In this document: piece after piece, positions 40,209 to 51,453 of the stretch | Numbering within the stretch: the first letter of the stretch is position 1 | Layout: each line of letters opens with the position of its first letter | From: Anaeromyxobacter paludicola | Lineage (GTDB): Bacteria > Myxococcota > Myxococcia > Myxococcales > Anaeromyxobacteraceae | DNA: 64,000 nucleotides | Assembly: GCF_023169965.1 (NCBI RefSeq) | Contig: NZ_AP025592.1 | Coordinates: forward strand, 620,001-684,000 | Direction of reading: 5' to 3' | The notes under the pieces: model-generated | The model's input: only the letters and a program-made list of their open reading frames with translations | What the model was told of the DNA's origin: nothing | The model's database searches: none | Position numbers and translations under genes: made by a program

Positions 40209-41285
40209 GTGCCGGATCCCACAGGTCAGCTCCAGGCGCTCGCCGAGGCGGCGCGGACGGCCATCGCCGCCGCGCCCGACGAGCGGGCCCTGGAGGACCT
40301 CCGCGTCCGCTACCTCGGCAAGAAGGGTGAGCTGTCCCAGGTCCTCCGGGGCATGGGGCAGCTCCCGCCCGAGGAGCGGCCCCGCGTCGGCGAGGTCGTC
40401 AACCGCGTCCGCGACGAGGTCGAGGGGCTCCTGGCGCGCCGCCAGGAGGGGCTCGCCCAGGAGAAGCTCGAGGCCGAGCTGCGCGGCCCCGCGCTCGACG
40501 TGACGCTGCCGGGCCGCAGGCTCGTGCCGCGCGGGCACCGCCACCCCGTCACGCGCGCGATGGACGACATCGCGGCCATCTTCTCCCGCCTCGGCTACGA
40601 GGTGGCGAGCGGCCCCGAGATCGAGCTCGACTGGTTCAACTTCGAGGCCCTCAACATCCCGGCGGACCACCCCGCCCGCGACATGCAGGACACCTTCTAC
40701 GTGGACGGCGGCACCCTCGGCCCCTCCGCGCGGCCGGGCGTGCTGCTCCGCACCCACACCTCGCCGGTGCAGGTCCGCTCGATGCAGCGGGCCGGCCAGC
40801 CGCCGCTGCGGGTCATCTGCCCGGGCCGGGTGTACCGCTCCGACTACGACCAGACCCACAGCCCCATGTTCCACCAGGTCGAGGGGCTCTGCGTCGATCG
40901 GGGCGTCACCTTCGCCGACCTGAAGGGCACGCTCGCCGCCTACGCCCGCGCCTTCTTCGGCCCGGGCACGCGGACGCGCTTCCGCCCGAGCTACTTCCCG
41001 TTCGTGGAGCCGGGCGCCGAGGTGGACGTCTCCTGCTCCATCTGCGGCGGCACCGGCCGGCGCGACGGCAAGCGCTGCGGCACCTGCAAGGAGACCGGCT
41101 GGCTCGAGGTGCTCGGGGCCGGCATGGTCCACCCCAAGGTGCTCGCCAACGGCGGCTTCGATCCGGCGCAGGTGTCCGGCTTCGCCTTCGGCTTCGGCGT
41201 GGAGCGCATGGCCATGCTCCGCTCCGGGATCGACGACCTGCGCCTCTTCTTCGAGAACGACCTCCGGTTCCTCGAGCAGTTCTAG
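40209..41285 (+). CDS. pheS: Phenylalanyl-tRNA synthetase alpha subunit
   Basis: 358 aa from a GTG at 40209, 16 bp after rplT, with GGGGGAG upstream. An N-terminal coiled-coil region (1-85) is followed by the class II core with HPARDMQDTFY, the motif 2 region FHQVEGLCVD and motif 3 GFAFGFGVERMAML. It pairs with PheT as an alpha2-beta2 enzyme. Confidence 0.97.
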   Translation: MPDPTGQLQALAEAARTAIAAAPDERALEDLRVRYLGKKGELSQVLRGMGQLPPEERPRVGEVVNRVRDEVEGLLARRQEGLAQEKLEAELRGPALDVTLPGRRLVPRGHRHPVTRAMDDIAAIFSRLGYEVASGPEIELDWFNFEALNIPADHPARDMQDTFYVDGGTLGPSARPGVLLRTHTSPVQVRSMQRAGQPPLRVICPGRVYRSDYDQTHSPMFHQVEGLCVDRGVTFADLKGTLAAYARAFFGPGTRTRFRPSYFPFVEPGAEVDVSCSICGGTGRRDGKRCGTCKETGWLEVLGAGMVHPKVLANGGFDPAQVSGFAFGFGVERMAMLRSGIDDLRLFFENDLRFLEQF

Positions 41286-41313
41286 GGACCCCGGCGGCCG
41301 GTTCGGGAACGGC

Positions 41314-43731
41314 ATGCGCATCTCCTACAAGTGGCTCTCCGAGTACGTCTCCCTGCCGGCCCCCGACGAGCTGGCCCGCCGGCTCACGGCCGTGGGGCTC
41401 GAGGTCGAGGCGGTGGAGCGGGTGGGCGCCGAGCTGGCCGGCGTCGTGACCGCGCGCATCGTCGCCTCCGACCCGCACCCCAACGCCGAGAAGCTCTCGG
41501 TCACCCGCGTGGACGCGGGCGGCCCGGAGCCGCTCCAGGTGGTCTGCGGGGCGAAGAACTACCGCGTCGGCGACGTGGTGCCGCTCGCGACCGTGGGCGC
41601 GAAGCTGCCCGGCGGCGTGGAGATCAAGAAGGCGAAGCTCCGCGGGGTCGAGTCCTTCGGCATGCTCTGCTCGGCCCGCGAGCTCGGGCTCTCGGCCGAC
41701 GCCGCGGGGCTCCTGATCCTCCCGGCCGAGACCGCGCCCGGCCAGCCCATCGCGGCGGCGCTCGGGCTCGACGACGTGCTGCTCGAGGTGAACGTCACCC
41801 CGAACCGCCCCGACGCGCTCTCGCACCTCGGCATCGCGCGCGAGGTCGCCGCGCTGCTCGGCACGCCGGTGCGGCCGCCCCGGGCCGCGCTCGCCGAGGC
41901 GGGCGGCCCGGCCTCGGACGCGGTGAAGGTCCGGATCGAGGCGCCGGAGAAGTGCCGCCGCTACGCCGCGCGCGTGGTGGAGGGCGTGACGATCGGCCCG
42001 TCGCCGGCGTGGCTCGCCCGGCGGCTCGAGTCCTGCGGCGTCCGCTCCATCTCCAACGTGGTGGACGCGACCAACTACGTGCTCCTCGAGCTGGGCCACC
42101 CGCTCCACGCCTTCGACCTCGACCAGGTGGCCGGGGCCGAGATCGTGGCGCGCGCCGCCCGGCCGGGCGAGCGGATGACCACGCTCGACGGCAAGGAGCG
42201 GGCGCTCGATCCCGACGACCTCGTCATCGCCGACCGCGACCGGGCGAGCGCCCTCGCCGGCGTGATGGGCGGCGGCGACTCCGAGATCTCCCAGGGCACG
42301 ACGCGCGTGCTGGTGGAGTCGGCCTGGTTCGCGCCGGCCACGGTGCGGCGCACCGGGAAGCGGCACGGCCTGCACACCGAGGCCTCCCACCGCTTCGAGC
42401 GCGGCGCGGACCCGGGCATGGTGCTCCCGGCCCTCGACCGCTGCGCCGCCCTCATCGCCGAGCTCGGCGGGGGGAAGGTGCGCCCGGGCGTGGTGGACGC
42501 GCACCCCCGGCCGCACCAGCGCGCCGAGGTGAGGCTCTCCTTCGACCGGCCGGCGGCGCTGCTCGGCATGCCGGTCCCGCGCGCCGAGGCGGAGCGGATC
42601 CTGGCCGGGCTGGGCTTCGAGGCCCGCGACGCGGGCGCGGACGGCGCGACCTTCCTCGTCCCGAGCTGGCGCGTGGACGTGTCCGGCGAGGAGGATCTCG
42701 TCGAGGAGATCGTCCGCACCGTCGGCTACGACGCCATCCCGGAGACCCTCCCGCCGCTCGCCGGCGTCACCCCGTCGCGCCCCCGCGACGCCGAGGCGCT
42801 CGACCGGGCGCGCGAGGCGCTCGAGGCGGCCGGCTTCTGCGAGGCGGTGAACTTCAGCTTCGTCGCCGAGAAGGAGCTCGCCGCGGTGAGCTCCGCCGCG
42901 CCGATCGCGCTGCGGAACCCGATCAGCGCGGACCTGGCGGTGATGCGGACGGCGCTCGTCCCGTCGCTCCTCAAGAACGCGGCCCACAACCTGCGCCAGC
43001 GGGTCGGCGACGTGCGGCTCTACGAGGCCGCCCGCGTCTACGCGCCCCACCCCGAGGGCGCGGCCCCGGCGGACGGGCCCGACGGCGCCCCCGCGCACGA
43101 GGCCTGGCGGCTCGCCGCCGTGCTGGCCGGCCGGCGCAGCCCCCTCGGCTGGAGCGCGGGCTCGGAGGCGGCCGACTTCTACGATCTCAAGGCGGCCGTC
43201 GAGGGGCTCCTCGAGGCGCTCGGCGTCGCCCGGGCCGGCTTCCGGAGCGGCGGCCCGTCGTGGCTCCACCCGCGCAGCGCCGCCACGGTGCTCGCGGGCG
43301 GACGGGAGCTCGGCCACCTGGGCGAGCTCCATCCTCGGGTCTCCGAGGCCTTCGAGCTGCCGCGCGGGGTGCTGGCGTTCGAGCTCGACCTCGCCGCCCT
43401 GGCGTCGCTCGCCCGCATCGTCCCCGGGTACCGGCCGGTGCCGCGCTTCCCGGCCGTGCTGCGCGATCTGGCGGTGGTGGTCGCGGAGGAGGTCCCGGCC
43501 GGTGAGGTGCTGCGCTGCGTCCGCGCCGAGCCGCTCGTCGAGGAGGTGACCCTCTTCGACGTCTACCGCGGCGCGCCGCTGGCCGCGGGCAAGAAGAACC
43601 TGGCGATGGCCCTCCGGTACCGGCTGCCCGAGCGCACGCTCACCGATGCCGAGGCCGACGCGGCCCACCAGCGGATCCTGGAGCGGCTCGCCGCCGACCC
43701 GGCCGTCAAGGCCGAGCTCCGGACGAGCTAG
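41314..43731 (+). CDS. pheT: Phenylalanyl-tRNA synthetase beta subunit
   Basis: 805 aa. The domains run in the usual order: an N-terminal tRNA-binding OB fold (ARIVASDPHPNAEKLSV), the B3/B4 editing region, the B5 fold, the class II-like core, and a C-terminal anticodon-binding FDX-ACB domain (PRFPAVLRDLAVVV). It lies 28 bp after pheS and forms the heterotetramer with it. Confidence 0.97.
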   Translation: MRISYKWLSEYVSLPAPDELARRLTAVGLEVEAVERVGAELAGVVTARIVASDPHPNAEKLSVTRVDAGGPEPLQVVCGAKNYRVGDVVPLATVGAKLPGGVEIKKAKLRGVESFGMLCSARELGLSADAAGLLILPAETAPGQPIAAALGLDDVLLEVNVTPNRPDALSHLGIAREVAALLGTPVRPPRAALAEAGGPASDAVKVRIEAPEKCRRYAARVVEGVTIGPSPAWLARRLESCGVRSISNVVDATNYVLLELGHPLHAFDLDQVAGAEIVARAARPGERMTTLDGKERALDPDDLVIADRDRASALAGVMGGGDSEISQGTTRVLVESAWFAPATVRRTGKRHGLHTEASHRFERGADPGMVLPALDRCAALIAELGGGKVRPGVVDAHPRPHQRAEVRLSFDRPAALLGMPVPRAEAERILAGLGFEARDAGADGATFLVPSWRVDVSGEEDLVEEIVRTVGYDAIPETLPPLAGVTPSRPRDAEALDRAREALEAAGFCEAVNFSFVAEKELAAVSSAAPIALRNPISADLAVMRTALVPSLLKNAAHNLRQRVGDVRLYEAARVYAPHPEGAAPADGPDGAPAHEAWRLAAVLAGRRSPLGWSAGSEAADFYDLKAAVEGLLEALGVARAGFRSGGPSWLHPRSAATVLAGGRELGHLGELHPRVSEAFELPRGVLAFELDLAALASLARIVPGYRPVPRFPAVLRDLAVVVAEEVPAGEVLRCVRAEPLVEEVTLFDVYRGAPLAAGKKNLAMALRYRLPERTLTDAEADAAHQRILERLAADPAVKAELRTS

Positions 43732-43744
43732 CCCGGAGGCGGGA

Positions 43745-44194
43745 GTGGCCACGGTCGCGCCGGCCGAAGAGGGGAAGCGGCGACCGCCGCGCGGCTCGGT
43801 CGCGCTGGCGCTGGCCGTGGCGGCGCTCCTCTCCTGCTGGAACGCCCTCGCCGCCCCGCTGGGGCTCGGGCTAGGGCTCGCCGGGGTGGTCGCCGGGGCG
43901 GTGGCGCTCCGGCGCGGGGCGCCGCGGAGGAGGGGGAGGGCGGCGGTCGGGCTCTCCGCGCTGGCGCTCGCCGCCGCGACGGGCGTGCTCCTCGTCAGCG
44001 CCGGCCGGCTGGGCGGCGGGCGCGAGGAGCCGGTGGTCGAGGCCCGCAGCCCCGCCGAGACCGACGCCGCGCTCCAGGGGCTCTCCGAGCGGACGGCGGA
44101 GGCAAGGGCCCGCGCCCGCGCCGAGCTGTCGCGCGTGGAGGGACAGGAGCCCGCGAGCCCGCGGGGGCGCGATGGTGGCGGGGGACGCCGGTGA
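43745..44194 (+). CDS. Small two-helix membrane protein, function unknown
   Basis: 149 aa from a GTG 13 bp after pheT, preceded by GGAGGCGGGA. Two hydrophobic segments (about 19-53 and 64-82) around a short Arg-rich turn (RRGAPRRRGRAA) are followed by a charged, Glu/Arg-rich C-terminal half that could form a coiled coil. The layout matches DUF4190-like small membrane proteins, but no family is certain. It sits between pheT and ihfA, which are often adjacent. Confidence 0.6.
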   Translation: MATVAPAEEGKRRPPRGSVALALAVAALLSCWNALAAPLGLGLGLAGVVAGAVALRRGAPRRRGRAAVGLSALALAAATGVLLVSAGRLGGGREEPVVEARSPAETDAALQGLSERTAEARARARAELSRVEGQEPASPRGRDGGGGRR

Positions 44195-44210
44195 GCCGCG
44201 TCGCGGTTGT

Positions 44211-44239
44211 TTGACAGCCGACAGTGAATCAGCTAACGA
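44211..44239 (+). promoter_or_regulatory. Sigma-70 promoter for ihfA
   Basis: TTGACA (44211-44216), a 17-bp spacer and TAACGA (44234-44239), in a locally AT-richer segment. The leader to the GTG start is about 40 nt. Confidence 0.55.
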
Positions 44240-44281
44240 TTGTAGCCACTTACCCGGTCTCCACAGCATTGTGAGGCGGAC

Positions 44282-44632
44282 GTGACCAAGGCCGATATCA
44301 TCGAGAGCGTCTACGAGAAGGTCGGCTTCTCCAAGAAGGAAGCCGCTGAGATCGTCGAGATGGTCTTCGACACCATCAAGGAGACGCTCGAGCGCGGGGA
44401 GAAGATCAAGATCTCCGGGTTCGGCAACTTCATCGTGCGGGACAAGAAGTCGCGGGTCGGCCGCAATCCCCAGACTGGCGAGGAGATCGAGATCTCCGCC
44501 CGTCGCGTGCTCACGTTCCGGCCGAGCCAGGTGCTCAAGAACGCCCTCAACGCCAGCGCCGAGGCCGAGGCTGCAGCGGCCGCCCAGGCTGCGGCGGCTG
44601 CCGCGCAGCAGGAGAAGCCCTCGCAAGGCTGA
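44282..44632 (+). CDS. ihfA: Integration host factor alpha subunit
   Basis: 116 aa from a GTG. It has the HU/IHF fold with KADIIESVYEKVGFSKKEA at the start, the GFGNF turn and a beta-arm carrying GRNPQTGEEIEI with the DNA-intercalating Pro. An Ala/Gln-rich tail of about 20 residues extends past the family end. With IHF-beta (not in the window) it bends DNA, often as a helper at sigma-54 promoters, of which this window has two candidates. Position after pheT is the standard one. Confidence 0.92.
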   Translation: MTKADIIESVYEKVGFSKKEAAEIVEMVFDTIKETLERGEKIKISGFGNFIVRDKKSRVGRNPQTGEEIEISARRVLTFRPSQVLKNALNASAEAEAAAAAQAAAAAAQQEKPSQG

Positions 44633-44664
44633 GCCTCCGGGCCTCAGCAGACGCGCCAGCGGCG

Positions 44665-44692
44665 GCGCCATCCCGAAAGCGTGGGACGGCGC
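44665..44692. terminator. Stem-loop between convergent ihfA and regulator gene
   Basis: GCGCCATCCC (44665-44674) pairs with GGGACGGCGC (44683-44692) with one mismatch and an 8-nt loop. No T-run on either side, so termination is only suggested by its place between two converging genes. Confidence 0.35.
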
Positions 44693-44731
44693 GGGCCCGG
44701 CGTGCGCGCGGACGCGCGGGGCGCGAGTCCC

Positions 44732-46093
<1,362 letters not shown>

Positions 46094-46103
46094 CTCGGGG
46101 ATC

Positions 46104-47636
46104 CTAACGCGGTGGGGCCGAGGGCGGGGCCGGCACGAGCAGCGTGAAGGTGGCGCCGCGCCCGGGCTGGCTGTCCACCTCGATGCGCCCCTTGAGCGCG
46201 CTCGCGATCTCGCGGCAGATGGCGAGGCCGAGGCCGGTGCCCTTCCCGCGCGGCTTGGTGGTGTAGAACGGCTCGAAGATCCGCTTGCGCTCCTCCGGCG
46301 GGATGCCCGGCCCGGTGTCGGCCACCTGGAGGGCGAGGAGCCCGTCGTCGCGGCGGGCGCGGACCGTGAGCTTGCCCCCCTGGGCCATGGCGTCCACGGC
46401 GTTGGCGATGAAGTTGGTGAGCACGTGCCGGACGAGGGAGGGATCGAGCGCCACCCGGCCCAGGTCGCCCGGCACCTCGCGCGCGACCTGCAGCCGGCCG
46501 CGCACGTCGGCGGAGAGGGTGAGCGAGAGGGCCTCGTCCACCAGCGCCCCGACCTCCACCGGCTCCGGCGCCGGCGTGAGCGCGCGGGCCGAGTCGAGGA
46601 AGCGCCGGATGATGGCGGTCATCCGCTTCACCTCGCCCTCGACGATGGCGAGCTGCTCCCGCTCGTCGCCGGGGATGGCCGCGCTGCGGGCCAGCATCTG
46701 CACGTGGCCGCTGATGGCGTTGAGCGGGTTGCCGAGCTCGTGGGCGATGGTGCCGGAGAGCTGCCCGAGGGCGGCGAGCTGCTCCTTGCTGCCGAGGTCG
46801 CGCCGGGCCTCGACGAGCAGGTCGTTCAGCTCGGCGAGCTCGCGGTTCTTCTGGGCGAGGTCGGCGGTGGCGGCGTCCACCCGCTCCTGGAGCTGCTGGT
46901 TGAACCCGCGCAGCCGCTCCAGCATCGCCTCGAGGCCGCGCGCCACCTGGCCGATCTCGTCGGGCCGGCCGGTGCCGGGGACCCGGACCTCCTCGAGCGC
47001 CCCCTCCTCGACGCGCGCCATCGACGACGCCAGCGCCTCGAGCGGGCGGGCGAGCATGCGGCGGAGGATGAGGGTGAAGGCGACCACCAGCACGAGGCCG
47101 GAGACGCCGGTGACGGCGAGGAAGGCGCGGCGCTCCTTCTCGGCCAGCGACTCCGCGTCGGAGACGAAGGTCTCGACGCGCAGGGCGGCCACGGTGCGGC
47201 CGTAGGAGTCCTTCACCGGCAGGTCCACCTGCCAGGCGCGGGCCTCGCCCGAGCCCACCAGGAGCGCCGCCGGCTGGTCGGGGAAGTCGTACTCGCGCTG
47301 GGCGAAGAGGGTCTCCGGCCCGGCCGTGGTGAACTGGATCCGGATGACGTCGTCCACGCCGGGGTGGCGGATGGCGAGCTCGGCGGCCCGGATGTTCCGG
47401 TGCCGGCGCAGCGCGGCGGTGAGCCGGTCGGCGGCGCGGGCCGGATCGAAGCCGCGCGAGACGTCGTGCGACAGGTCGAGGTCGCCGCGGATGGAGCGCG
47501 CCACCTCGAGCGAGCGGTCGCGGACCGCCTGCTCCACGGCGCGCGCGGCGATCCGCTCGCCCACCCCCGCGGCGGTGGACATGGTGAGCACCAGGATGGC
47601 GCCGAAGAGGAGGGTGATCTGGAGCCGCAGCGACAT
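46104..47636 (-). CDS. Membrane sensor histidine kinase, NtrB/ZraS-like
   Basis: 510 aa. A transmembrane helix (7-25), an extracytoplasmic sensor region (about 30-165), a second helix (about 170-190), a HAMP domain and a coiled coil (to about 275) come first. The transmitter then has H-box IAHELGNPLNAI, N-box NFIANAVDAM, G1 DTGPGIP and G2 GKGTGLGLAI, all intact. It should sense an envelope or periplasmic signal and phosphorylate the NtrC-type regulator encoded next. The stimulus is unknown. Confidence 0.93.
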   Translation of the reverse strand: MSLRLQITLLFGAILVLTMSTAAGVGERIAARAVEQAVRDRSLEVARSIRGDLDLSHDVSRGFDPARAADRLTAALRRHRNIRAAELAIRHPGVDDVIRIQFTTAGPETLFAQREYDFPDQPAALLVGSGEARAWQVDLPVKDSYGRTVAALRVETFVSDAESLAEKERRAFLAVTGVSGLVLVVAFTLILRRMLARPLEALASSMARVEEGALEEVRVPGTGRPDEIGQVARGLEAMLERLRGFNQQLQERVDAATADLAQKNRELAELNDLLVEARRDLGSKEQLAALGQLSGTIAHELGNPLNAISGHVQMLARSAAIPGDEREQLAIVEGEVKRMTAIIRRFLDSARALTPAPEPVEVGALVDEALSLTLSADVRGRLQVAREVPGDLGRVALDPSLVRHVLTNFIANAVDAMAQGGKLTVRARRDDGLLALQVADTGPGIPPEERKRIFEPFYTTKPRGKGTGLGLAICREIASALKGRIEVDSQPGRGATFTLLVPAPPSAPPR

Positions 47637-47662
47637 GCGGGCGCTCCACCGCGAGCGGAAAG

Positions 47663-47699
47663 AAAAAGGGCCGGCCGCGTGCGATCGCGACCGGCCCCG
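47663..47699 (-). terminator. Terminator downstream of the Ala/Pro/Lys protein gene
   Basis: On the minus strand GGGGCCGGTCGCG pairs with CGCGGCCGGCCC (one mismatch) across a six-base loop, followed by TTTTTC. It separates the small gene from the kinase gene, which is on the same strand, so the two are not one transcript by default. Confidence 0.75.
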
Positions 47700-47724
47700 A
47701 AAGCCTATCCGAAAACGGACGGAC

Positions 47725-47997
47725 TTACTTCGCGGCCTCGGCCTTCTCGGCCTTCTCCGCCTTCTTCTCGGCCTTCTTGGCCTTCTTGGCGGCCTTCTTC
47801 TCCGCCTTCTTCTCGACCTTCTTCTCCTCCTTCTTCACCTCGGCGGCCGGAGCGGCCGGGGCGGCCGGGGCGGCCGGGGCGGCGGCGGCCGGGGCAGCCG
47901 GGGCGGCCGGGGCAGCGGCGGCGGCCGGGGCCGGCTCGGCGGCGACGGCGGAGGAGGCGAGGAACGCGGAGGCGACGAGGGCGCTGAGGATCTTCAT
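47725..47997 (-). CDS. Small secreted Ala/Pro- and Lys/Glu/Ala-rich protein
   Basis: 90 aa. A Sec signal peptide is clear (MKILSALVASAFLASSAVA, cleavage before AEP). The mature part is of two low-complexity blocks: Ala/Pro repeats (about 20-52), then Lys/Glu/Ala (about 53-90) resembling histone H1-like or TolA-like helices. Despite low complexity the gene looks real: it has a GGGAGAGA site, a near-consensus sigma-54 promoter and a strong terminator. It could bind polyanions (LPS, DNA, cell wall) in the periplasm. No family is recognised. Confidence 0.75.
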   Translation of the reverse strand: MKILSALVASAFLASSAVAAEPAPAAAAAPAAPAAPAAAAPAAPAAPAAPAAEVKKEEKKVEKKAEKKAAKKAKKAEKKAEKAEKAEAAK

Positions 47998-48058
47998 GGG
48001 TGTCTCTCCCTGATGGAGTTTCTGGGGACGAATCCGTTCCGTCCGGCTCCGGTGCTTC

Positions 48059-48073
48059 GCAATCGGCGTGCCG
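48059..48073 (-). promoter_or_regulatory. Sigma-54 (-24/-12) promoter for the Ala/Pro/Lys protein gene
   Basis: On the minus strand CGGCACGCCGATTGC, 14 of 15 positions of TGGCACG-N4-TTGC with exact spacing. Transcription would begin near 48047, about 50 nt before the ATG. The sigma-54 activator gene of this locus is encoded on the same strand 2 kb further on. Confidence 0.65.
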
Positions 48074-48227
48074 CTCGGCCGCTCCGCCGTTCTTCCAGCA
48101 ATGACGCCCGGTTGGCGCCCGGCGCGGCGCGGGCGGGGCGCGGGGAGCTGGCGCGGCGGGGAAAAGGGGGACGGTGTCCGGTCGAGGACTGTGCCGGGAC
48201 TCCCCGGCGCGGGCTATAACCCCGGCG

Positions 48228-48623
48228 ATGGCGACCATCGACTACACCGACCACCGCCCGGCTCGCCTGGAGGTGGAGTTCCACTTCGCCGCGGCCCACC
48301 GGCTGCCCCGCTACGACGGGCCGTGCTTCCGGATGCACGGCCACAACTACCGCTTCCTCGTCGCGGTGGAGGGGGACGTGGATCCCCGCACCGGCATGGT
48401 GGCCGACTTCGGGCGGGTGAAGGAGCTGGTCCAGGAGCACGTGGTCCAGCGGGTGGATCACCGCACCCTGAACGACTTCCTCGAGAACCCGACCGCGGAG
48501 AACATCGCCCGCTGGATCTTCGAGACCCTCGCGCCCAGGCTCCCGGGCCTCGCCGAGGTGCGGCTGTTCGAGATCCCGGGCTGCTGCGTGGTCTACCGGG
48601 GCGCGCTTGCCGGCCCGGCGTAA
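48228..48623 (+). CDS. queD: 6-carboxytetrahydropterin synthase / 6-pyruvoyl-tetrahydropterin synthase family
   Basis: 131 aa from the ATG at 48228. Zinc ligands are FHFAAAHRLP and the HGH of CFRMHGHNYRF, where the Cys is catalytic; PTAENIARWIF is the usual substrate-side helix. The family turns dihydroneopterin triphosphate into 6-carboxytetrahydropterin for queuosine, or into pyruvoyl-tetrahydropterin. The 3' end overlaps folE, whose product makes its substrate, so the pair is a coupled pterin unit. TATAAC at 48215-48220 may be its -10. Confidence 0.9.
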   Translation: MATIDYTDHRPARLEVEFHFAAAHRLPRYDGPCFRMHGHNYRFLVAVEGDVDPRTGMVADFGRVKELVQEHVVQRVDHRTLNDFLENPTAENIARWIFETLAPRLPGLAEVRLFEIPGCCVVYRGALAGPA

Positions 48624-49275
48624 GGGGGGCACGGCCCGGCGGCGCCCCGCGCCCGCCCGCGCGGCGGTGGCCGAGGCGACGGCCCGCTTCCTCGACGCCC
48701 TGGCGCTCCCGCCCGGCGTGCGGCGCGGGCCCGACCTCGCCGCCACGCCGGCGCGCGTGGCCGAGGCCTGGCTGGAGGACCTCGTGGACGGCTACGGGCA
48801 GGACCCGGCCCGGATCCTCGGCGGGGCGATCGCCCGGGCCGGCGAGGACCTCGTCGCGGTGACCGGCATCGACTACCACTCCGTCTGCCCCCACCACCTC
48901 CTGCCCTCGCGCGGCGTGGCCCACGTCGCCTACGTGCCCGGCGGCAAGGTGGTCGGCTTCGGGCAGCTGGCCCGGCTCGTGGACTGCTTCGCCCACCGGC
49001 TGGTCCTCCAGGAGGAGCTCGCCGCCGACGTCGCCCGGGCGCTCGTCGAGCACCTCGGCGCCCGCGGCGCGGCCTGCGTGCTCGAGGCGGAGCAGTTCTG
49101 CATGACGGTGCGGGGCGAGCGCCGGCGCGAGGCGCGGGCCCACGCGCAGTGCTTCCTCGGCGCGTTCGCCCGCGACGAGGCCCTGCAGCGGCGCTTCCTG
49201 TCCCTCACCGGCGAGCCGCTGCCCGAGGAGGAGCCGCGGCGGCGCAGCGCCGGAGGCCGGCGGGGGGCGCGGTGA
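48607..49275 (+). CDS. folE: GTP cyclohydrolase I
   Basis: 222 aa from a TTG at 48607, overlapping queD by 17 bp; GTG 48667 is an alternative, since the first 20 residues are basic and unlike the family. The zinc site is CPHH in SVCPHHLLPSRG and the second Cys is in EQFCMTVRG; KVVGFGQLARLVD is the family core. It converts GTP to dihydroneopterin triphosphate for folate and for QueD. The C-terminus has a basic tail. The stop overlaps the SDR gene (GTGA). Confidence 0.92.
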   Translation: MPARRKGGTARRRPAPARAAVAEATARFLDALALPPGVRRGPDLAATPARVAEAWLEDLVDGYGQDPARILGGAIARAGEDLVAVTGIDYHSVCPHHLLPSRGVAHVAYVPGGKVVGFGQLARLVDCFAHRLVLQEELAADVARALVEHLGARGAACVLEAEQFCMTVRGERRREARAHAQCFLGAFARDEALQRRFLSLTGEPLPEEEPRRRSAGGRRGAR

Positions 49276-49954
49276 GCGTGGACGTCCGCCCCTTCGGCGC
49301 GGTGGTGACCGGCGGCGGCCGCGGCATCGGCGCGGCGGTCGCGGCGGCGCTGACGCGCGCCGGCGGGCGGGTCACGGTGGCGGCGCGATCGCTGGCGCAG
49401 CTCGAGGCGGTGGTGCGGCGCGGCGACGCCGCCATGGCGGCGCGGTGCGACGTCACCCGGGAGGCGGAGGTGGCGGAGCTCGTCGCCGCGCACGAGGCCC
49501 GGGTGGGCGCGTGCGACGTGCTCGTCTGCTGCGCCGGGATCCTCGAGCGCGGCCTCGTCGAGCGGCTCGCGCCGGAGCGGTTCCGCGCCGTGCTCGAGGT
49601 GAACCTCACCGGGGCCTTCCTCTGCGCCCGGGCGGCGCTGCCCGGCATGAAGGGGCGGCGGCGCGGGCGCATCGTCAACGTCGCCTCCATCTCCGGCACC
49701 CTGGGCACGCCCGAGGGGAGCGCCTACAACGCGTCGAAGTGGGGGCTCATCGGCTTCACCAAGTCGCTCGCCGAGGAGCTGCGCGGCGCCGGCGTGCAGG
49801 CGCTCTCGGTCTCGCCCGGCTCGGTGGACACGGAGATGCTGCGGGAGACGCCGTTCGAGCCGCAGATGACCCCCGCCGAGGTGGCGAAGGTGATCGCCTT
49901 CTGCGCGCTCGAGGCGCCCGACGCCATGAACGGCGCCAACGTGGAGGTCTTCGG

Positions 49955-49958
<4 letters not shown>
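49272..49958 (+). CDS. Classical short-chain dehydrogenase/reductase
   Basis: 228 aa from a GTG overlapping the folE stop. The cofactor loop is TGGGRGIG, with CCAGI (NNAG position), catalytic Ser in NVASISG and YNASK. Arg near the end of strand 2 (AARS) favours NADP. It could act in pterin metabolism (as a pteridine reductase-like enzyme) because of coupling to queD-folE, but it may equally serve the downstream FAD oxidase; the sequence does not decide. Confidence 0.85.
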
Positions 49959-51343
<1,385 letters not shown>

Positions 51344-51357
51344 GGGGAGGCGCCGCC

Positions 51358-51430
51358 CCTCCCCACGCGGTGGGGAGGGAGCGCCTCGGGGGGCGCTCGA
51401 AGGTTCCCTCCCCCGCGGAGCGGGGGAGGG
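51358..51430. repeat. Pair of GC palindromes between convergent operons
   Basis: CCTCCCCAC-GCG-GTGGGGAGG (51358-51378) and CCCTCCCCCGC-GGA-GCGGGGGAGGG (51406-51430) are two perfect inverted repeats that also resemble each other. They fill the 110-bp gap between the FAD oxidase and korC. They look like REP-type intergenic palindromes and may act as a bidirectional terminator for both operons. Confidence 0.6.
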
Positions 51431-51453
51431 TGAGGGAGGGGCGGGGGCGGGCG

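Noticed and set aside
47830-47945. GGCCGGGGCGGCCGG repeats as a non-coding tandem repeat
   Set aside because: They encode the Ala/Pro block of a protein with signal peptide, ribosome-binding site, promoter and terminator, so coding is the better explanation.
51344-51453. Palindromes near korC as a CRISPR or attachment site
   Set aside because: Only two units, no spacers, no integrase and no tRNA nearby; terminator or REP-like repeat fits better.
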